A DNA stretch of 64,000 bases from Pectinophora gossypiella (GCF_024362695.1 NC_065415.1:14921438-14985437); one strand, 5' to 3'; counted from the first letter of the stretch, positions 40,376-50,794 are shown. Notes: generated by a model from the letters alone, not told the origin. Program-made: numbers and translations.

Positions 40376-41421
40376 GCTATAAAGTGACCCTATGTAATTG
40401 TCTTGTTATGCATTTTAGAGATGTGTTTAACATAGGCATGACAAAATAGTAATCTATAGAAAAGAATAGGGCAGTCATGGTAGATCAAATCCTTCAAATC
40501 GCAAAATAAAAGAAATAAAGATGCGTAACAATAATTACAGGTTGATACAAATTAAGAGGTTTCGTTTTTAAACGTTAAAATATTCACCGACAACATTTGA
40601 AGTCTGCTGCCACGCCTGGAGCTAAGGAGGAGGGTCAGAAAGAATTAATATCAAAAACCCACAATCGAGGGACCGTGGCGCGCCTTTACGGGCCTGCGAC
40701 CGGCTGACTCGTAAATAGAGCAGTGTCACGCGCATACAATGTACAAGCCACCCCGGGAGTCAAAACTAGCTGTTTGAATCAGTGCACTAACCAAACGCAA
40801 CCAATCTAAGCTCAAAACTACACTTTAAAGCCAAAAAGTACGACTTAATTCGAAATTGAATAAATTGGAGTTACGACGTTTTGCTCTAGAAACGTTCTTA
40901 AGAAGTAAAATATATTAAGTACAGGATTGTGATTAGAGTAAATTGGGACCTAAGTCTAGTATTTACGGCTGAATTTCAACGTAGCTTTCGCGAGATAAGA
41001 TGGTACGCAATTATGAATTGCGTTTTGTTTATGCAAGCCCGCGGAGTGGATGAGTCATTTCGTGCAACAAATGAGATGCTTATGAAAACCTATCTATTGT
41101 TTTAATATTAATGAGATTAGCTTCATGGTTTTTTGTAAATTAAGATCTCTGAATAGTTCTAGGAACAATTGTTATGTGCAGTTTATTGCTGACATGTAAA
41201 TTGTCTCGTATTCAAAGGAGTTGCCTTACATGCGCGCGCAGGACAATATGATACTCCGTACAGCCAAGCTTGCGCATGCGCGTGCCCTCTTATAAGCTCA
41301 ATTTATTGGTCCACTGGTAATGCCACGTTGAATTAACTATTGTACAACACCACTTATTGGCCACTGAAATACGTCTTTTTGTGGTTGAAATGTCGTATCG
41401 GACTATTTCGAGATTTGAATG
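40376..41421. other. Unannotated flank left of the large palindrome
   Basis: No repeats or frames that I recognise; 41290-41502 frames run into the palindrome arm and have no known domain. Confidence 0.4.
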
Positions 41422-43031
41422 GAAAAGGGTATAGCGAGGTAAGGAAGACGAAATGGCCCCCATGGCCCATGACGGAATTATCATTTGTACTGGTATTGGC
41501 ACTCTAAAAGAATACGAAATGTAAGGTCGTTGACCTCTGACCTTGACCTGTCTTTGAGATATTCGAGAAAGTTCGTACGCGCGCCGAGTTTTTTCAAAAT
41601 TTTTTTTCCGAAAAACTATAAAAGCTAGAAGGATGGGACCAATTGCGTATAATTAGGGATACTTTGAAAAATATTCTGAATTTTTTTCAGAGTTCTGGTG
41701 AAATGACAACTGTGCAAAATAATTAAACAAAATATAAATATATTTTTTTAGTACTGTTCTATTATGTTTACCGCGCCAAAAAAAATATATAATACTCTTT
41801 GATTTATATACTTACACCACACAAAAACTGATTAAAATCAAAGAGGCGCTTCTTGAGTAATTATGAATTTACTTATTGTGCGTACGGCTGGTAGGAACTA
41901 ATTAAAGAGGTCGTTTTTAGATTAATTATTATAATTACATGTTAAACATAATTTTAATCATCATCATCACTGTTTTCATTTATTACAACATTGACTGCAT
42001 CATTTGAAAATATTTTCGACAGAATTTCAGCAGGACGTAAAATGCGAGATAGATATCTCGCATGAGCTAAGTAATATAATTATTACACTTGCGGCATATG
42101 AAAATCGACTTGCGAAAATCGTATTTTGGGCAAAAGAAAACCCATTTATGCAAACCGTTTACAATTTGTACTACGAACTAGAGTTTTAAGTTTAGCATCC
42201 TGTAGCACTTTCTTCATAATAGTGGCATCATTTTCCGTACCATAAATTGGCCCAGCAAAATCAACTATAAACCCGTTCGTAGTACAGATTGTAAACAGTT
42301 TGCATAAATGGGTTTTCTTTTGCCCAAAATACGATTTTCGCAAGTCGATTTTCATATATCGCAAGTGTAATAATTATATTATTTAGCTCATGCGAGATAT
42401 CTATCTCGCATTTTACGTCCTGCTGAAATTCTGTCGAAAATATTTTCAAATGATGCAATCAATGTTGTAATAAATGAAAATAGTGATGATGATGATTAAA
42501 ATTCTGTTTAACATGTAATTATAATAATTAATCTAAAAACGACCTCTTTAATTAGTTCCTACCAGCCGTACGCACACTAAGTAAATTCATAATTACTCAA
42601 GAAGCGCCTCTTTGATTTTGATCAGTTTTTGTGTGGTGTAAGTATATAAATCAAAGAGTATTATATATTTTTTTTGGCGCGGTAAACATAATAGAACAGT
42701 ACTAAAAAAATATATTTATATTTTGTTTAATTATTTTGCACAGTTGTCATTTCACCAGAACTCTGAAAAAAATACAGAATATTTTTCAAAGTATCCCTAA
42801 TTATACGCAATTGGTCCCATCCTTCTAGCTTTTATAGTTTTTCGGAAAAAAAATTTTGAAAAAACTCGGCGCGCGTACGAACTTTCTCGAATATCTCAAA
42901 AACAGGTCAAGGTCAGGGGTCAACGACCTTACATTTCGTATTCTTTTAGAGTGCCAATACCAATACAAATGATAATTCCGTCATGGGCCATGGGGGCCAT
43001 TTCGTCTTCCTTACCTCGCTATACCCTTTTC
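41422..43031. repeat. Large inverted repeat (757-bp arms, 96-bp loop)
   Basis: Left arm 41422-42178 and right arm 42275-43031 are inverted copies. The sum of paired coordinates is constant at both ends (84453), so there is no net indel. By eye I count about 14 substitutions, roughly 98% identity, mostly transitions. Similarity stops sharply at GAAAAGGGTATAGCG (left) and its partner (right). No target duplication is evident. RNA transcribed across it would fold into a long duplex. Part of the content derives from a DDE transposase (next entry). Confidence 0.95.
42146..42364 (-). pseudogene. DDE_Tnp_4-like transposase fragment across the hairpin loop
   Basis: The minus frame reads SYFGQKKTHLCKLFTIC, TTNGFIVDFAGPIYG and TENDATIMKKVLQDAK. 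The pattern YxGQKKxHxxK...T.G.I.D..GP..G..NDA.I...VL is what I know from the middle of PIF/Harbinger/IS5-type DDE_Tnp_4 domains, including the residues around the second acidic position (NDA). It spans the right arm's inner end and the loop, then becomes meaningless where it enters the left arm. Stops lie directly upstream in this frame. Only about 50 residues of a domain normally over 150 are present. Superfamily from memory; a profile search would decide. Confidence 0.6.
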
Positions 43032-43424
43032 AAGTATTCTGTTCTTATTATAGTACCTTTTGCCTGTGACTGCGCTCCATCACACAGTGTTTTATAAACC
43101 CTGATTTTGTTTCATCTTGAATTATCTCCAAAATACTATTACATAATTATTATGATTACAAACATTAGAGTAAGACTCCGAAATTGACACGGCTTTTATT
43201 TTATTTTACAGGAAAATAAATTCGCCTAAAAATGGGACTAAATTAATTAAAAAAATATATTAAATATTTCAAATCAAGGTTAATAAAACACTAATCGTAT
43301 GCGTCAGTGACATTTTAAATGGCTTGAAAGTATTCGTGAGGAGCCCTTATAAGGGCATGCCATTATAAAAGTTACTAACAAACACAAGAACATAACATAG
43401 GTTCGCGTCTGTATCTTCAAAGGG
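43032..43424. other. Unannotated flank right of the large palindrome
   Basis: AT-rich; nothing recognised. Confidence 0.4.
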
Positions 43425-43770
43425 GTAGGCAGAGTATGTCATCATCTCCCTGGCATTATCCCGTTTTTCAAAGGGTCCGCTTACCTAACCTGATGATTTG
43501 ACGGGTCCGGTTTTTTACAGAAGCGACTGCCTGTCTGACCTTCTAACCCGCGAAGGGAAAACCAGCCCAATACAGGTTGGGTCACATACCTCCGAAAATG
43601 CATTTCCCGGGAATGTGGGTTTCCTCACGATGTTTTGATTCACCGCCGAGTGATAATCATTTATGATCCAAACATGAATTCTACAACAAATTCGACAATC
43701 ATTGGTTTAGGCCTGTGCTGGATTAGAACTTGCGACCTCAAAGTGATAAAGGCAGATACATATATAAAAA
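43425..43770 (-). mobile_element. SINE-H, longest copy
   Basis: CATCATCTCCCTGGCATTATCCCG tail at left, then AGGGTCCGCTTACC, CTGCCTGTCTGACC, GTCACATACC, CCTCACGATGTTTTG, GATAATCATTTATGATCCAAACATG and a tRNA-like head near 43715-43770 (reverse of B-box AGGTCGCAAGTTCTAATCC). Confidence 0.75.
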
Positions 43771-43943
43771 CGTATCTTCTTGCTAGTACCTATACTAAAG
43801 ATAATACTTGGGTTTCCTCACGATGTTTTCCTTCACCGCTTCGGGTTTACAGGCTTGCTGTGTTATTATGTTTACTAATAAAAAATCAACTTTTTAATAA
43901 ACCCAGACAGTTTCGAGAGTATTCTCTAATGTCTTATAACATA

Positions 43944-44665
43944 ACATAAGTTCACGACTATATACCAATAGTAATAGTACATTTATCACAAGACGAACTA
44001 AGTACACACCTCACCGTGCTTTCTGTTAGACCAACGTGATAGGTGGCTCGTATCGCCGTCTATAATGCTCGAGCAAACTGTGTTAGTAACGGCACTTAAG
44101 ATAAAGTTCGGTACCGGGGTACGAACCGAAGCTCCTCGTTTGACGAAGGACATAATATATGATCCCGTCGACCCCATTACTCTAGCCATAGAGGCAGCCA
44201 ATCAGCTCGCGACACCAAACACTTCAGGACCCCGATACCGATCCCGCCGGCGTGGTCGACGATTTCCCTCAATCAGCGCTTATCGCTATCGACCCACTCA
44301 TCATCTCAGGCCTTTACATCTTTATCAGATGATTTAAACAGCGTTTCTATGGCAGCTTTTAAAATTGGCTGTAAAGTCCGATGCGAGAGCGACAGTAGCG
44401 GCCGCACCACCCACTAGGGTCGGTTAATTCTTTCAAATATTTTTCATCTCAGACGACTCCCTAAGCCGAGGTTCGCGCCCAACTGGGCACCCTCACGCCT
44501 GTTGTCTTAAACGTTGTACCGGGTGAGAGCCTTCAGCGCTCTCCATGTGTCCGGGCAAGTAGTTAATGCTATCTGCGGCAAATCTACAATAAGTCACGTC
44601 AAAAAACAAAAAAAGCTCCCCGTTTGACAAGCAAACCGGTGAGCCACAGAACCAAAGTGGTTATT
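43944..44665 (-). mobile_element. SINE-G split by LINE-C
   Basis: 43944-44144 is the body and B-box region (reverse of GGTTCGTACCCCGG); 44613-44665 is the head (reverse of TGTGGCTCACCGGTTTGC). The pieces join at the duplicated AAGCTCCYCGTTTGAC. Confidence 0.8.
44145..44612 (+). mobile_element. LINE-C in SINE-G, about 16-bp TSD
   Basis: AAGCTCCTCGTTTGAC at 44129-44144 and AAGCTCCCCGTTTGAC at 44613-44628. The frame reads DIIYDPVDPITLAIEAANQL, then PNTSGPRYRSRRRGRRFPS. A further insert of about 107 bp (44299-44405) sits between two ACCCACT motifs. Confidence 0.85.
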
Positions 44666-44689
44666 ACTTAGCAACTCCCGTTTATAATT

Positions 44690-44865
44690 CAAATTCAAAT
44701 TCAAAAATATCTTTATTCAGTAGGTAACATAGTTACACTTTGAATCGTCAATTTTTACATAACGAATGTCTCATCCGCCTAAAACTACTGCAGCTTCTCA
44801 CAACCTGTAAAGCCGGGGAAAAGAAGCTGCAAGAAAAACCTCGGCACAGGGCCCTAGACGTTCTT
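44690..44865 (-). mobile_element. LINE 3' end with (TTTGAA)n tail
   Basis: ATTCAAATTCAAATTCAAAAATATCTTTATTCAG is the reverse of GAATAAAGATATTTTTGAATTTGAATTTGAAT, a common lepidopteran LINE terminus; AAGAAGCTGCAAG-type 3' UTR follows. Confidence 0.65.
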
Positions 44866-44999
44866 TAAAAAAAAAACTTTTCTCTGACACAGTAACTAAG
44901 ATGCACAAATGCTCTTCAGACGATGACTCACACCCAAGCGTTCTAGAACACCAACTTAGATTAAACTTAGATTCTTAAGTAAACTAAGTCCTCTCAACA

Positions 45000-45130
45000 A
45001 TGCGACGCATGCGCGATAAGTGCACCCGTTCACCAAACGAGAAAGCGACTAATCGTGGCGATCGCACGCTTATCGTCGTGTCGTGCGATTGTCCGATTGC
45101 TACAAAGACGCCGCGTGGTTTGTTCTCGCC
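45000..45130. other. CpG-rich patch
   Basis: GCGACGCATGCGCGATAAG ... GCGATCGCACGCTTATCG ... GTGCGATTGTCCGATTGC with short self-complementary parts. No frame with a recognised domain. Confidence 0.35.
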
Positions 45131-45244
45131 GCCTGTGTGTATGCAGCTTAATTTTATGAAGATAAGACTTGGAAAGTGTGGGTGAAGGGTGAATGCTATT
45201 TTGTATGGCTTGAGGTAGATGATGGAGTTGTTTCCGCGTAGTAT

Positions 45245-45690
45245 AACCATGAAAGTAGAATCAATACCGTAGAAATGAGGTCTTTGCGTAGCATCTGCGG
45301 TGTGAAGTTGAGTGATAGAGTGAGAAACAGTGTGATAAGACAGAGATGTGGTGTAAAAGACGATATAGTGACTACGATTGAGAAGGGAATGTTAAGTTGG
45401 TTTGGACACGTAGAGCGGATGAAGGATAATAGAATTGCAAAAGCGGTATATAAAGCGAAAGTTGATGGTAGGGCTGGCAGAGGAAGACCGAGAAGGACTT
45501 ACGATGACCAAATTGGAGATGTCCTTAGAAAAGGTTCAATACGATCTACTCTGAACCAGCGTGCATGTATGAAGCGATTGATGAATGTGGAGGAAGCAAG
45601 AGAAGTGTGTCAGGATCGAAGCAAATGGAATTCTATAGTCTCTGCTTACCCCGGTGGGAAATAGGCGTGAGTTTATGTGTGTGTATGTAT
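45245..45690 (+). pseudogene. LINE-R C-terminal ORF, best copy
   Basis: Open frame 45275-45664 (129 residues): MRSLRSICGVKLSDRVRN, CGVKDDIVTTIEKGMLSWFG, HVERMKDNRIAKAVYKAKV, GRAGRGRPRRTYDDQIGD, RKGSIRSTLNQRACMKRLM, NVEEAREVCQDRSKWNSIV and the end SAYPGGK. R..C....D.I......WFGHV.RM....... plus GRGRPR..W.D is the C-terminal signature of many insect non-LTR polyproteins. No reverse transcriptase domain precedes it, so it is a 5'-truncated copy; the frame is intact, implying youth. The 3' end is GAAATAGGCGTGAGTTTATG. Confidence 0.8.
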
Positions 45691-45773
45691 AAGCATAAAA
45701 TATGGAATGATAGAACGGCAACCGCTCCCCAAGCCTTAATCGTATGGCGTCAGACGACACACACACCTGACGT

Positions 45774-46062
45774 GTCATCATCATCATCAGCCCATTAACG
45801 TCCCCACTGCTGGGGCACGGGCCTTCCCTATGGATGGATAGGGAGATCGGGCCTTAAACCATCACGCGGGCCCAGTGCGGATTGATGGTTATTAACGACT
45901 GCTAATGCAGCCGGGACCAACGGCTTAACGTGCCGTGCACGGAGGAGCTCGAGATGAAAACTTTTTTTTTGTGGTCACTCATCCTATGACCGGCCTTTGC
46001 GAAAGTCGCTTAACTTCAACAATCGCAGACCAAGCGCGTTAACCGCTGCGCCACCGAGCTCG
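45774..46062 (-). mobile_element. SINE-D copy
   Basis: Complete apart from a 10-base loss in the central domain (CGTGCCGTGCACGG). 5S-like GGTCACTCATCCTATGACC and head GCTGCGCCACCGAGCTC present. Confidence 0.9.
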
Positions 46063-46136
46063 TAGTGCACCTAACGTGTAGTGTCTGCGTAAACCGAAGA
46101 GTTTTGTATGAAGTGTTCGGGGTGTGGTGTATACAG

Positions 46137-46372
46137 TCCCTCAATCAGCGCTTATCGCTATCGACCCGCTAGGGTAGATTCATTCTTTCAAATATTTTTC
46201 CTCTCAGACGACGCCCTGAGCCGAAGTTCGCGCCCAACTGGGCACCCTCAGGCTTGTTGTCTTAAATGTTGCACCGGGTGAAAGCCTTCAGCGCTCCCCA
46301 TTTGTCCGGCCAAGTAGTTAATGTCATAACGTCATCTGCGGCAAATCTACAATAAGTCACGTCACAAAAAGG
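46137..46372 (+). mobile_element. LINE-C, 5' truncated
   Basis: CCCTCAATCAGCGCTTATCG to AAGTCACGTC and a short A tail; contains a 9-base partial duplication near 46320-46335 (ATGTCATAACGTCATC). Confidence 0.8.
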
Positions 46373-46377
46373 TATAT

Positions 46378-46480
46378 ACAGTTGGCTCGTTCATTGTAGA
46401 TGGCGATACGGCTTACCACCTATCACGCTGGTCTTACATAAAGCTCGGTGAGGTGTGAGTACTTAGTTCATCTTCATATA
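46378..46480 (+). mobile_element. SINE-G body fragment
   Basis: CAGTTGGCTCGTTCATTGTAG, GGCGATACGGCTTACCACC, AAGCTCGGTGAGGTGTGAG. Confidence 0.55.
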
Positions 46481-46537
46481 AATTTATTGCATGTCACAAA
46501 TATAAATTAAGGTGGAATAGAAGGTACATGTGTACCT

Positions 46538-46669
46538 GCGGGCTTAGCACCGTAAGCGCGCGACTCTTTCTCGCCTCGACATACGTCACCCGTCACTCTC
46601 TCACAGTACTGCACAGAAAGAGACAGACGATCTCTGTCGCGGCGAGAAAGAGTCGGGTGCTAGGCCCGC
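46538..46669. mobile_element. Small MITE with GCGGGCYTAGCACC ends
   Basis: Left GCGGGCTTAGCACC...GACTCTTTCTCGCC and right GGCGAGAAAGAGTC..GGTGCTAGGCCCGC pair as an inverted repeat of ~32 bp; 132 bp in all. No clear duplication. Confidence 0.7.
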
Positions 46670-46734
46670 TGCAATGGAACGACAAAATAAAAGAGACGAC
46701 ACGAGGTGCCTTATTATAATAATATTATAAGATA

Positions 46735-47106
46735 TTGGTGCTAAATCCTGCAGACACCATCTAATTTTATTTTAAGTCATACCTGTCATTTTCTTATCCG
46801 TTGAAAAAGAAAAGGACGGGTAATCGACAGACATAAAATTTATGGAATACACGTCAATTTCAAGCAGAAATCTAAAACAACCGTCTAAAAATTATACATC
46901 AGCCAATAACCCGACAGAGTTAAGTAAACGGCACGTCAAACGGATTACATACCATCGAGATGCCTATTTTATTCGCACGGGTTATTCATTCGTTATAAAA
47001 TTAACTTGTTGACAATCATCCGTCCCTTTCCTTTTCGGCAGTTAAAATAATGACGGGTTAAACTTAAAATAAAATTAGGAGGTGTCAGCAGGAATCGGGG
47101 CCATTA
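46735..47106. mobile_element. MITE-P, complete, long inverted repeats
   Basis: Arms of roughly 100-130 bp: left from TCCTGCAGACACCATC through TTTTCTTATCCGTTGAAAA, right the inverse ending GGTGTCAGCAGGAATCGGGGCCA. No coding sequence between. Solo arms at 2247 and 54350. Confidence 0.8.
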
Positions 47107-47516
47107 TCTAACTAAATATTATAACTATAATTAATTAGGTACAAAATTATATAGTTACAAAATTATATAACAAATCTTCTGAAGGATGTATCTCTGACTT
47201 TTCTTATTTCAATTAGGATGTGTTCATGAGCCATCGTCAAATTTATGCAGTAGGCAAGCTAGTACTAAGTACTGATATAAAATTCCAAAAAGCGCAAGAA
47301 AATTTTAGTCTGTCGACCTCGATAGGGATTGCGGGTGTGTAGATAGGTATTGTGTTATTCCAAAAGGCAAGATTAAGATAAAAGTGTGACTAAAAGGAAG
47401 TGTGGCGGGAAGACACATGGTCGACTAATATTTGTACAGAGTCGCCGCAGATACACTTACAACCTGCCGGCGTATAGTGATGTTTTGTGACTGTAGGTAC
47501 TTATTTTTTTTACAGA
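47107..47516. other. Unannotated stretch
   Basis: Nothing recognised. Confidence 0.4.
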
Positions 47517-47735
47517 CAGATATGACCTTTTTTTTAGATTTGCTGCAGATGGCATTAACTACTTGGCCGGACAAATGGGGAGCGCTGGTACAAAATTTAA
47601 GACAACAGGCCTGAGGGAGTCCAGTTGGGCGCGAACCTCGGCTCAGGGCGTCGTCCGTGAGGAAGCGTCGACGATCGAGCGATAACCGCTAATGAGTGAA
47701 ATCGTCGACCACGCCGGGACATGGACTGAGTCAAG
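47517..47735 (-). mobile_element. LINE-C, diverged
   Basis: TTTTTTTTAGATTTGCTGCAGATGGC to GAAATCGTCGACCACGCCGG; several internal losses. Confidence 0.75.
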
Positions 47736-48191
47736 CCCTTTTATCTCAGGACGTTCACCAGCACCTCATGATCATTTCGACGACATTAAATTGTTGCTCT
47801 GTTGTATTTATTTTGTGAAAATTTTAACTGATGTTATTGTCTTGTTTTTGTGAATGGCGTTTGTTAACGCCGGTACGTTAACGTTAAGCTAAGCTGATAG
47901 AAGTTTAGTATAGAGCTAAGGGGTAGCTAGCTAAGGGGTGGTGACTCCGAAGAGAACTAAATAAAACCGAACCCGTCGAGTGCTGATCGTACACTGATTT
48001 ATTGTTTCCACCAATTGAACCCAATGCAACGTATAACGTATGACAAAGTGCACGCTATGCTAAATTAAATTAAGTATAATTAATTCTAATTTGTAAAGTA
48101 ATAAAACATATGAATGTGCGTGCGTTAGCTCGTACAGCGTTCTTTTATAATAAACAATTTCTATTCCATTCTAATTTTATACATTACAGAC
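47736..48191. other. Unannotated stretch
   Basis: Nothing recognised. Confidence 0.4.
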
Positions 48192-48489
48192 ATTGAGGAA
48201 CTCGGTGGCGCAGCGGTAAACGCGCTCGGTCTGCGATTGTTGAAGTTAAGCAGTTTTCGCAAAGGCCGGTCATAGGATGGGTGACCACAAAAAAAAATGT
48301 TTTCATCTCGAGCTCCTCCGTGCTTCGGAAGGCACGTAAAGCCGTTGGTCCCGGTTGCATTAGCAGTCGTTAATAACCATCAATCCGCACTGGGCCCGCG
48401 TGATGGTTTAAGGCCCGATCTCCCTATCCATCCATAGGGAAGGCCCGTGCCCCAGCAGTGGGGACGTTAATAGGCTGGTGATGATGATA
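48192..48489 (+). mobile_element. SINE-D copy
   Basis: Head AACTCGGTGGCGCAGCGG, 5S-like TGAAGTTAAGCAG and GGTCATAGGATGGGTGACC (about 48268-48286), central domain GTGCTTCGGAAGGCACG, tail CCCCAGCAGTGGGGACG and (TGATGA) end. Confidence 0.9.
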
Positions 48490-48687
48490 GACATTTGCAT
48501 CTTTTATCTTTGTTTATGGGTATTAAATGATGACTTTGTTATTACATCCAGGCGCAACACATCTTCCAAAATATTTCAATCTAAATAAATAGTAGCAAAT
48601 ACAGATAACGACATAATTATCTACACATATCTGATCCAAATATCAAGCAGCATTTATCTGACTGACTGAGTAACATAATTGGGTAGT

Positions 48688-49035
48688 ATTCTAGGTCAAA
48701 GATAAATTATGAAATTCTGATTACTAAATAAAGACAGGTCTAAAGGAGACAAGAAACATTTTCTTTTTCTACTTATTTATGAAATGTAATAAAGAAAAAT
48801 TTTATAATATATGCGATATTTTATCACGTTCTTCTATGACGTCGTAGTGTGCTTTTTCATAGAAATTCCAAAGTCTCTCTTCTATCGTGTGGATTGTGAG
48901 GTGGAGTACCAACCTCATTAACCCTGGTGTCAGGGTTACTATTGAGCCGCCAAAGGCCCCTGACATTCCATAGTAATTTTGTATTTTGACGTTTAGTAAA
49001 AAGTAACTGATTTGACTAGTTGGAAAATAGCATAT
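48688..49035 (+). mobile_element. MITE-F split by SINE-A tail
   Basis: Starts TTCTAGGTCAAAGATAAATTATG (full 5' end), is interrupted at ATTCCAAAGT (about 48862-48871), resumes at ATTCCATAGTAATTTTG and ends GACTAGTTGGAAAATAGC. Confidence 0.8.
48872..48965 (-). mobile_element. SINE-A tail in MITE-F, ~10-bp TSD
   Basis: CTCTCTTCTATCGTGTGG to AAAGGCCCCTGAC, bracketed by ATTCCAAAGT and ATTCCATAGT (one mismatch). Confidence 0.8.
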
Positions 49036-49104
49036 TGTTCTTCCAGAAGGAGCCAGAAGGGCGAAAAATAATGTATGGGGGGTGTGATCGGGATCAGGGA
49101 TGGA

Positions 49105-49185
49105 AAATTCGACAAGATATCAACTTAGAATGATGGTCTGAATCATCCCCCTCAGAATTCGTTACGATGTCACTGGCACCCTTTA
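49105..49185 (+). repeat. Repeat Q fragment
   Basis: GGAAAATTCGACAAGATATCAACTTAG, GTCTGAATCATCC, GTTACGATGTCACTGGCACC. Confidence 0.5.
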
Positions 49186-49389
49186 TTAATATGAAAAAAA
49201 AGTATCTAATCTACTTAATTAAGCTATTACTAACTTGATGATTGTAAAGTAACTAAGAGTTAAACAAGTCATTAACATAATTTCACAAATTAAACAATGT
49301 AAATGACAGCCGTATTCAAATCACGAAACAGGTTTTTCTCTTTATACAGTGTCAAAACACACGACGAAGGTATTCCGCCTTTTTTATGT

Positions 49390-49470
49390 TACTTATTCTA
49401 GTATTGCCGCAGATGGCATTAACTACTTGGCCGGACAATTGGGGAGCGCTGAAGGCTCTCACCCGGTAAG
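49390..49470 (-). mobile_element. LINE-C 3' fragment
   Basis: TATTGCCGCAGATGGCATTAACTACTTGG to GCTCTCACCCGGT. Confidence 0.65.
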
Positions 49471-49559
49471 GTATTCAGCGCTATCGGTTCACCAGGGTCG
49501 GTTAATTAAAAACGCGGTGAGATGTGGGTACCAAGTTCATCTTGCGATTTACCTCCCCT

Positions 49560-49835
49560 TGGGGTAAATCAATCGGCAATACAGGACGGAAGGAAGTCAC
49601 AGGGACTATAACCTGGAACCTGACAGAGGGCAGCAGCTGTCAGTACTATTCAGAGGCGGAGGACAGGAGTCCTAGTATGGCTTTGAAACAGACTACTCTG
49701 GGCGCCATCGCACTCGCGTCAGACAGAGTACTGCGTGGTAGGAGGCAAGAGGGAAACCACTACCTTATTTTCTCCAAAAAAGTAGCATGGAGAGGAATGC
49801 TACACCGACAAGAGCGTGGCTCTTAAAGTAGTGAT
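49560..49835 (+). pseudogene. LINE-S C-terminal remnant
   Basis: The 100-residue frame 49524-49826 reads SMALKQTTLGAIALASDRVL, RGRRQEGNHYLIFSKK and ends WRGMLHRQERGS just before an AAGAGCGTGGCTCTT stem. The HRQERGS end parallels HRQERSS of LINE-T, so the two LINE families share a 3' coding end. Confidence 0.65.
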
Positions 49836-50099
49836 GCGATAATCCTTGGGGTAAAATAAAAATAAATTATACTGTTGAGCTTTTGTTATGTTTTTTTAAT
49901 AGCGCCGTTGTGTGAACTTCGCCACTAACTGGAGTTGCGTAGGAGTGTGTAGGTGCACGCCCGCAAAAAGGTCTGAGTTTTAAATTACTGTTTTTGTTAT
50001 AAATAAAATGATATGACTCGACGTCGCTCGGTTAATTCGTGGTGAATCAACAAACAGAACGAAATAATATTTGTTCTTTATGTGCTTAAGGTTATAAGC

Positions 50100-50332
50100 T
50101 ACTTAAATAGCTTCAGTGGTCTAAACAAGCGGCACTCGACCCGGAGGTCTCGGGTTCGAATCCCGGTGGGGACATATCACATATTTCTGACCCCTAGTTT
50201 TGCTAAGACATTAAAGAACTGATAACTTGAGTGTCCGAAAGATTTCTTCACGTTAAGCCGTTGGTCCCGTCTACTACTTACTGATGTAGGGACGTAGTCG
50301 TTACATGAGCTATGTCAGGGTCTTTGGCAGAT
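50100..50332 (+). mobile_element. SINE-A, diverged
   Basis: B-box GGGTTCGAATCCC near 50150; GACCCCTAGTTTTGC; CATGAGCTATGTCAGG; ends where the hAT MITE duplication starts. Confidence 0.65.
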
Positions 50333-50340
50333 CCCCACAC

Positions 50341-50718
50341 TAGGAAATGCAATCCCTAATCGAGATCCCCCGGGTATTGGAAATATCAATCCCGCGAGAT
50401 CCCGAAAATTACGGGATCTCGTTTAGTTCATAAAAAATAAATAAAGTTAGGATGGCTAAAAACGATGAAAACTGCGTGTTTGTGATAGTCAGGTTAATCA
50501 AAACAAAATATTTTTAGACAGAAAACAAAAACTTTTATTCTTCAATATTACTTAATAATTAAGTTTTCTTTGGAAATCAGCATAATCAAAACAAAAAGTA
50601 TAAATCAAGGAGATTCGCCCAATCCCGCCAACCTCGAACGGGATCTCGTCATATTATGCTTCGGGATTGATCCCGAAAAATTAGACGAGATCTCGCGAGA
50701 TCCGGATTCCATTCCCTA
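50341..50718. mobile_element. hAT-type MITE, 8-bp TSD
   Basis: 378 bp. CCCCACAC flanks it at 50333-50340 and 50719-50726. Ends TAGGAAATGCAATCCC and, inverted, TAGGGAATGGAATCC. Both subterminal regions contain repeated GGGATCTCG/CGAGATCCC motifs; the middle is AT-rich and noncoding. Confidence 0.9.
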
Positions 50719-50794
50719 CCCCACACCTATTTGAATGAATATTGTCTTTTTAATCAAAATCCTGAGATATAGTAGGTTACGTCCATCATCATCA

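Noticed and set aside
42261..42458. Frame MHHLKIFSTEF... in the palindrome arms (and its mirror at 42004-42189)
   Set aside because: It overlaps the better transposase-like frame in another phase and is duplicated only because the arm is; may be a frameshifted upstream part, not a separate gene.
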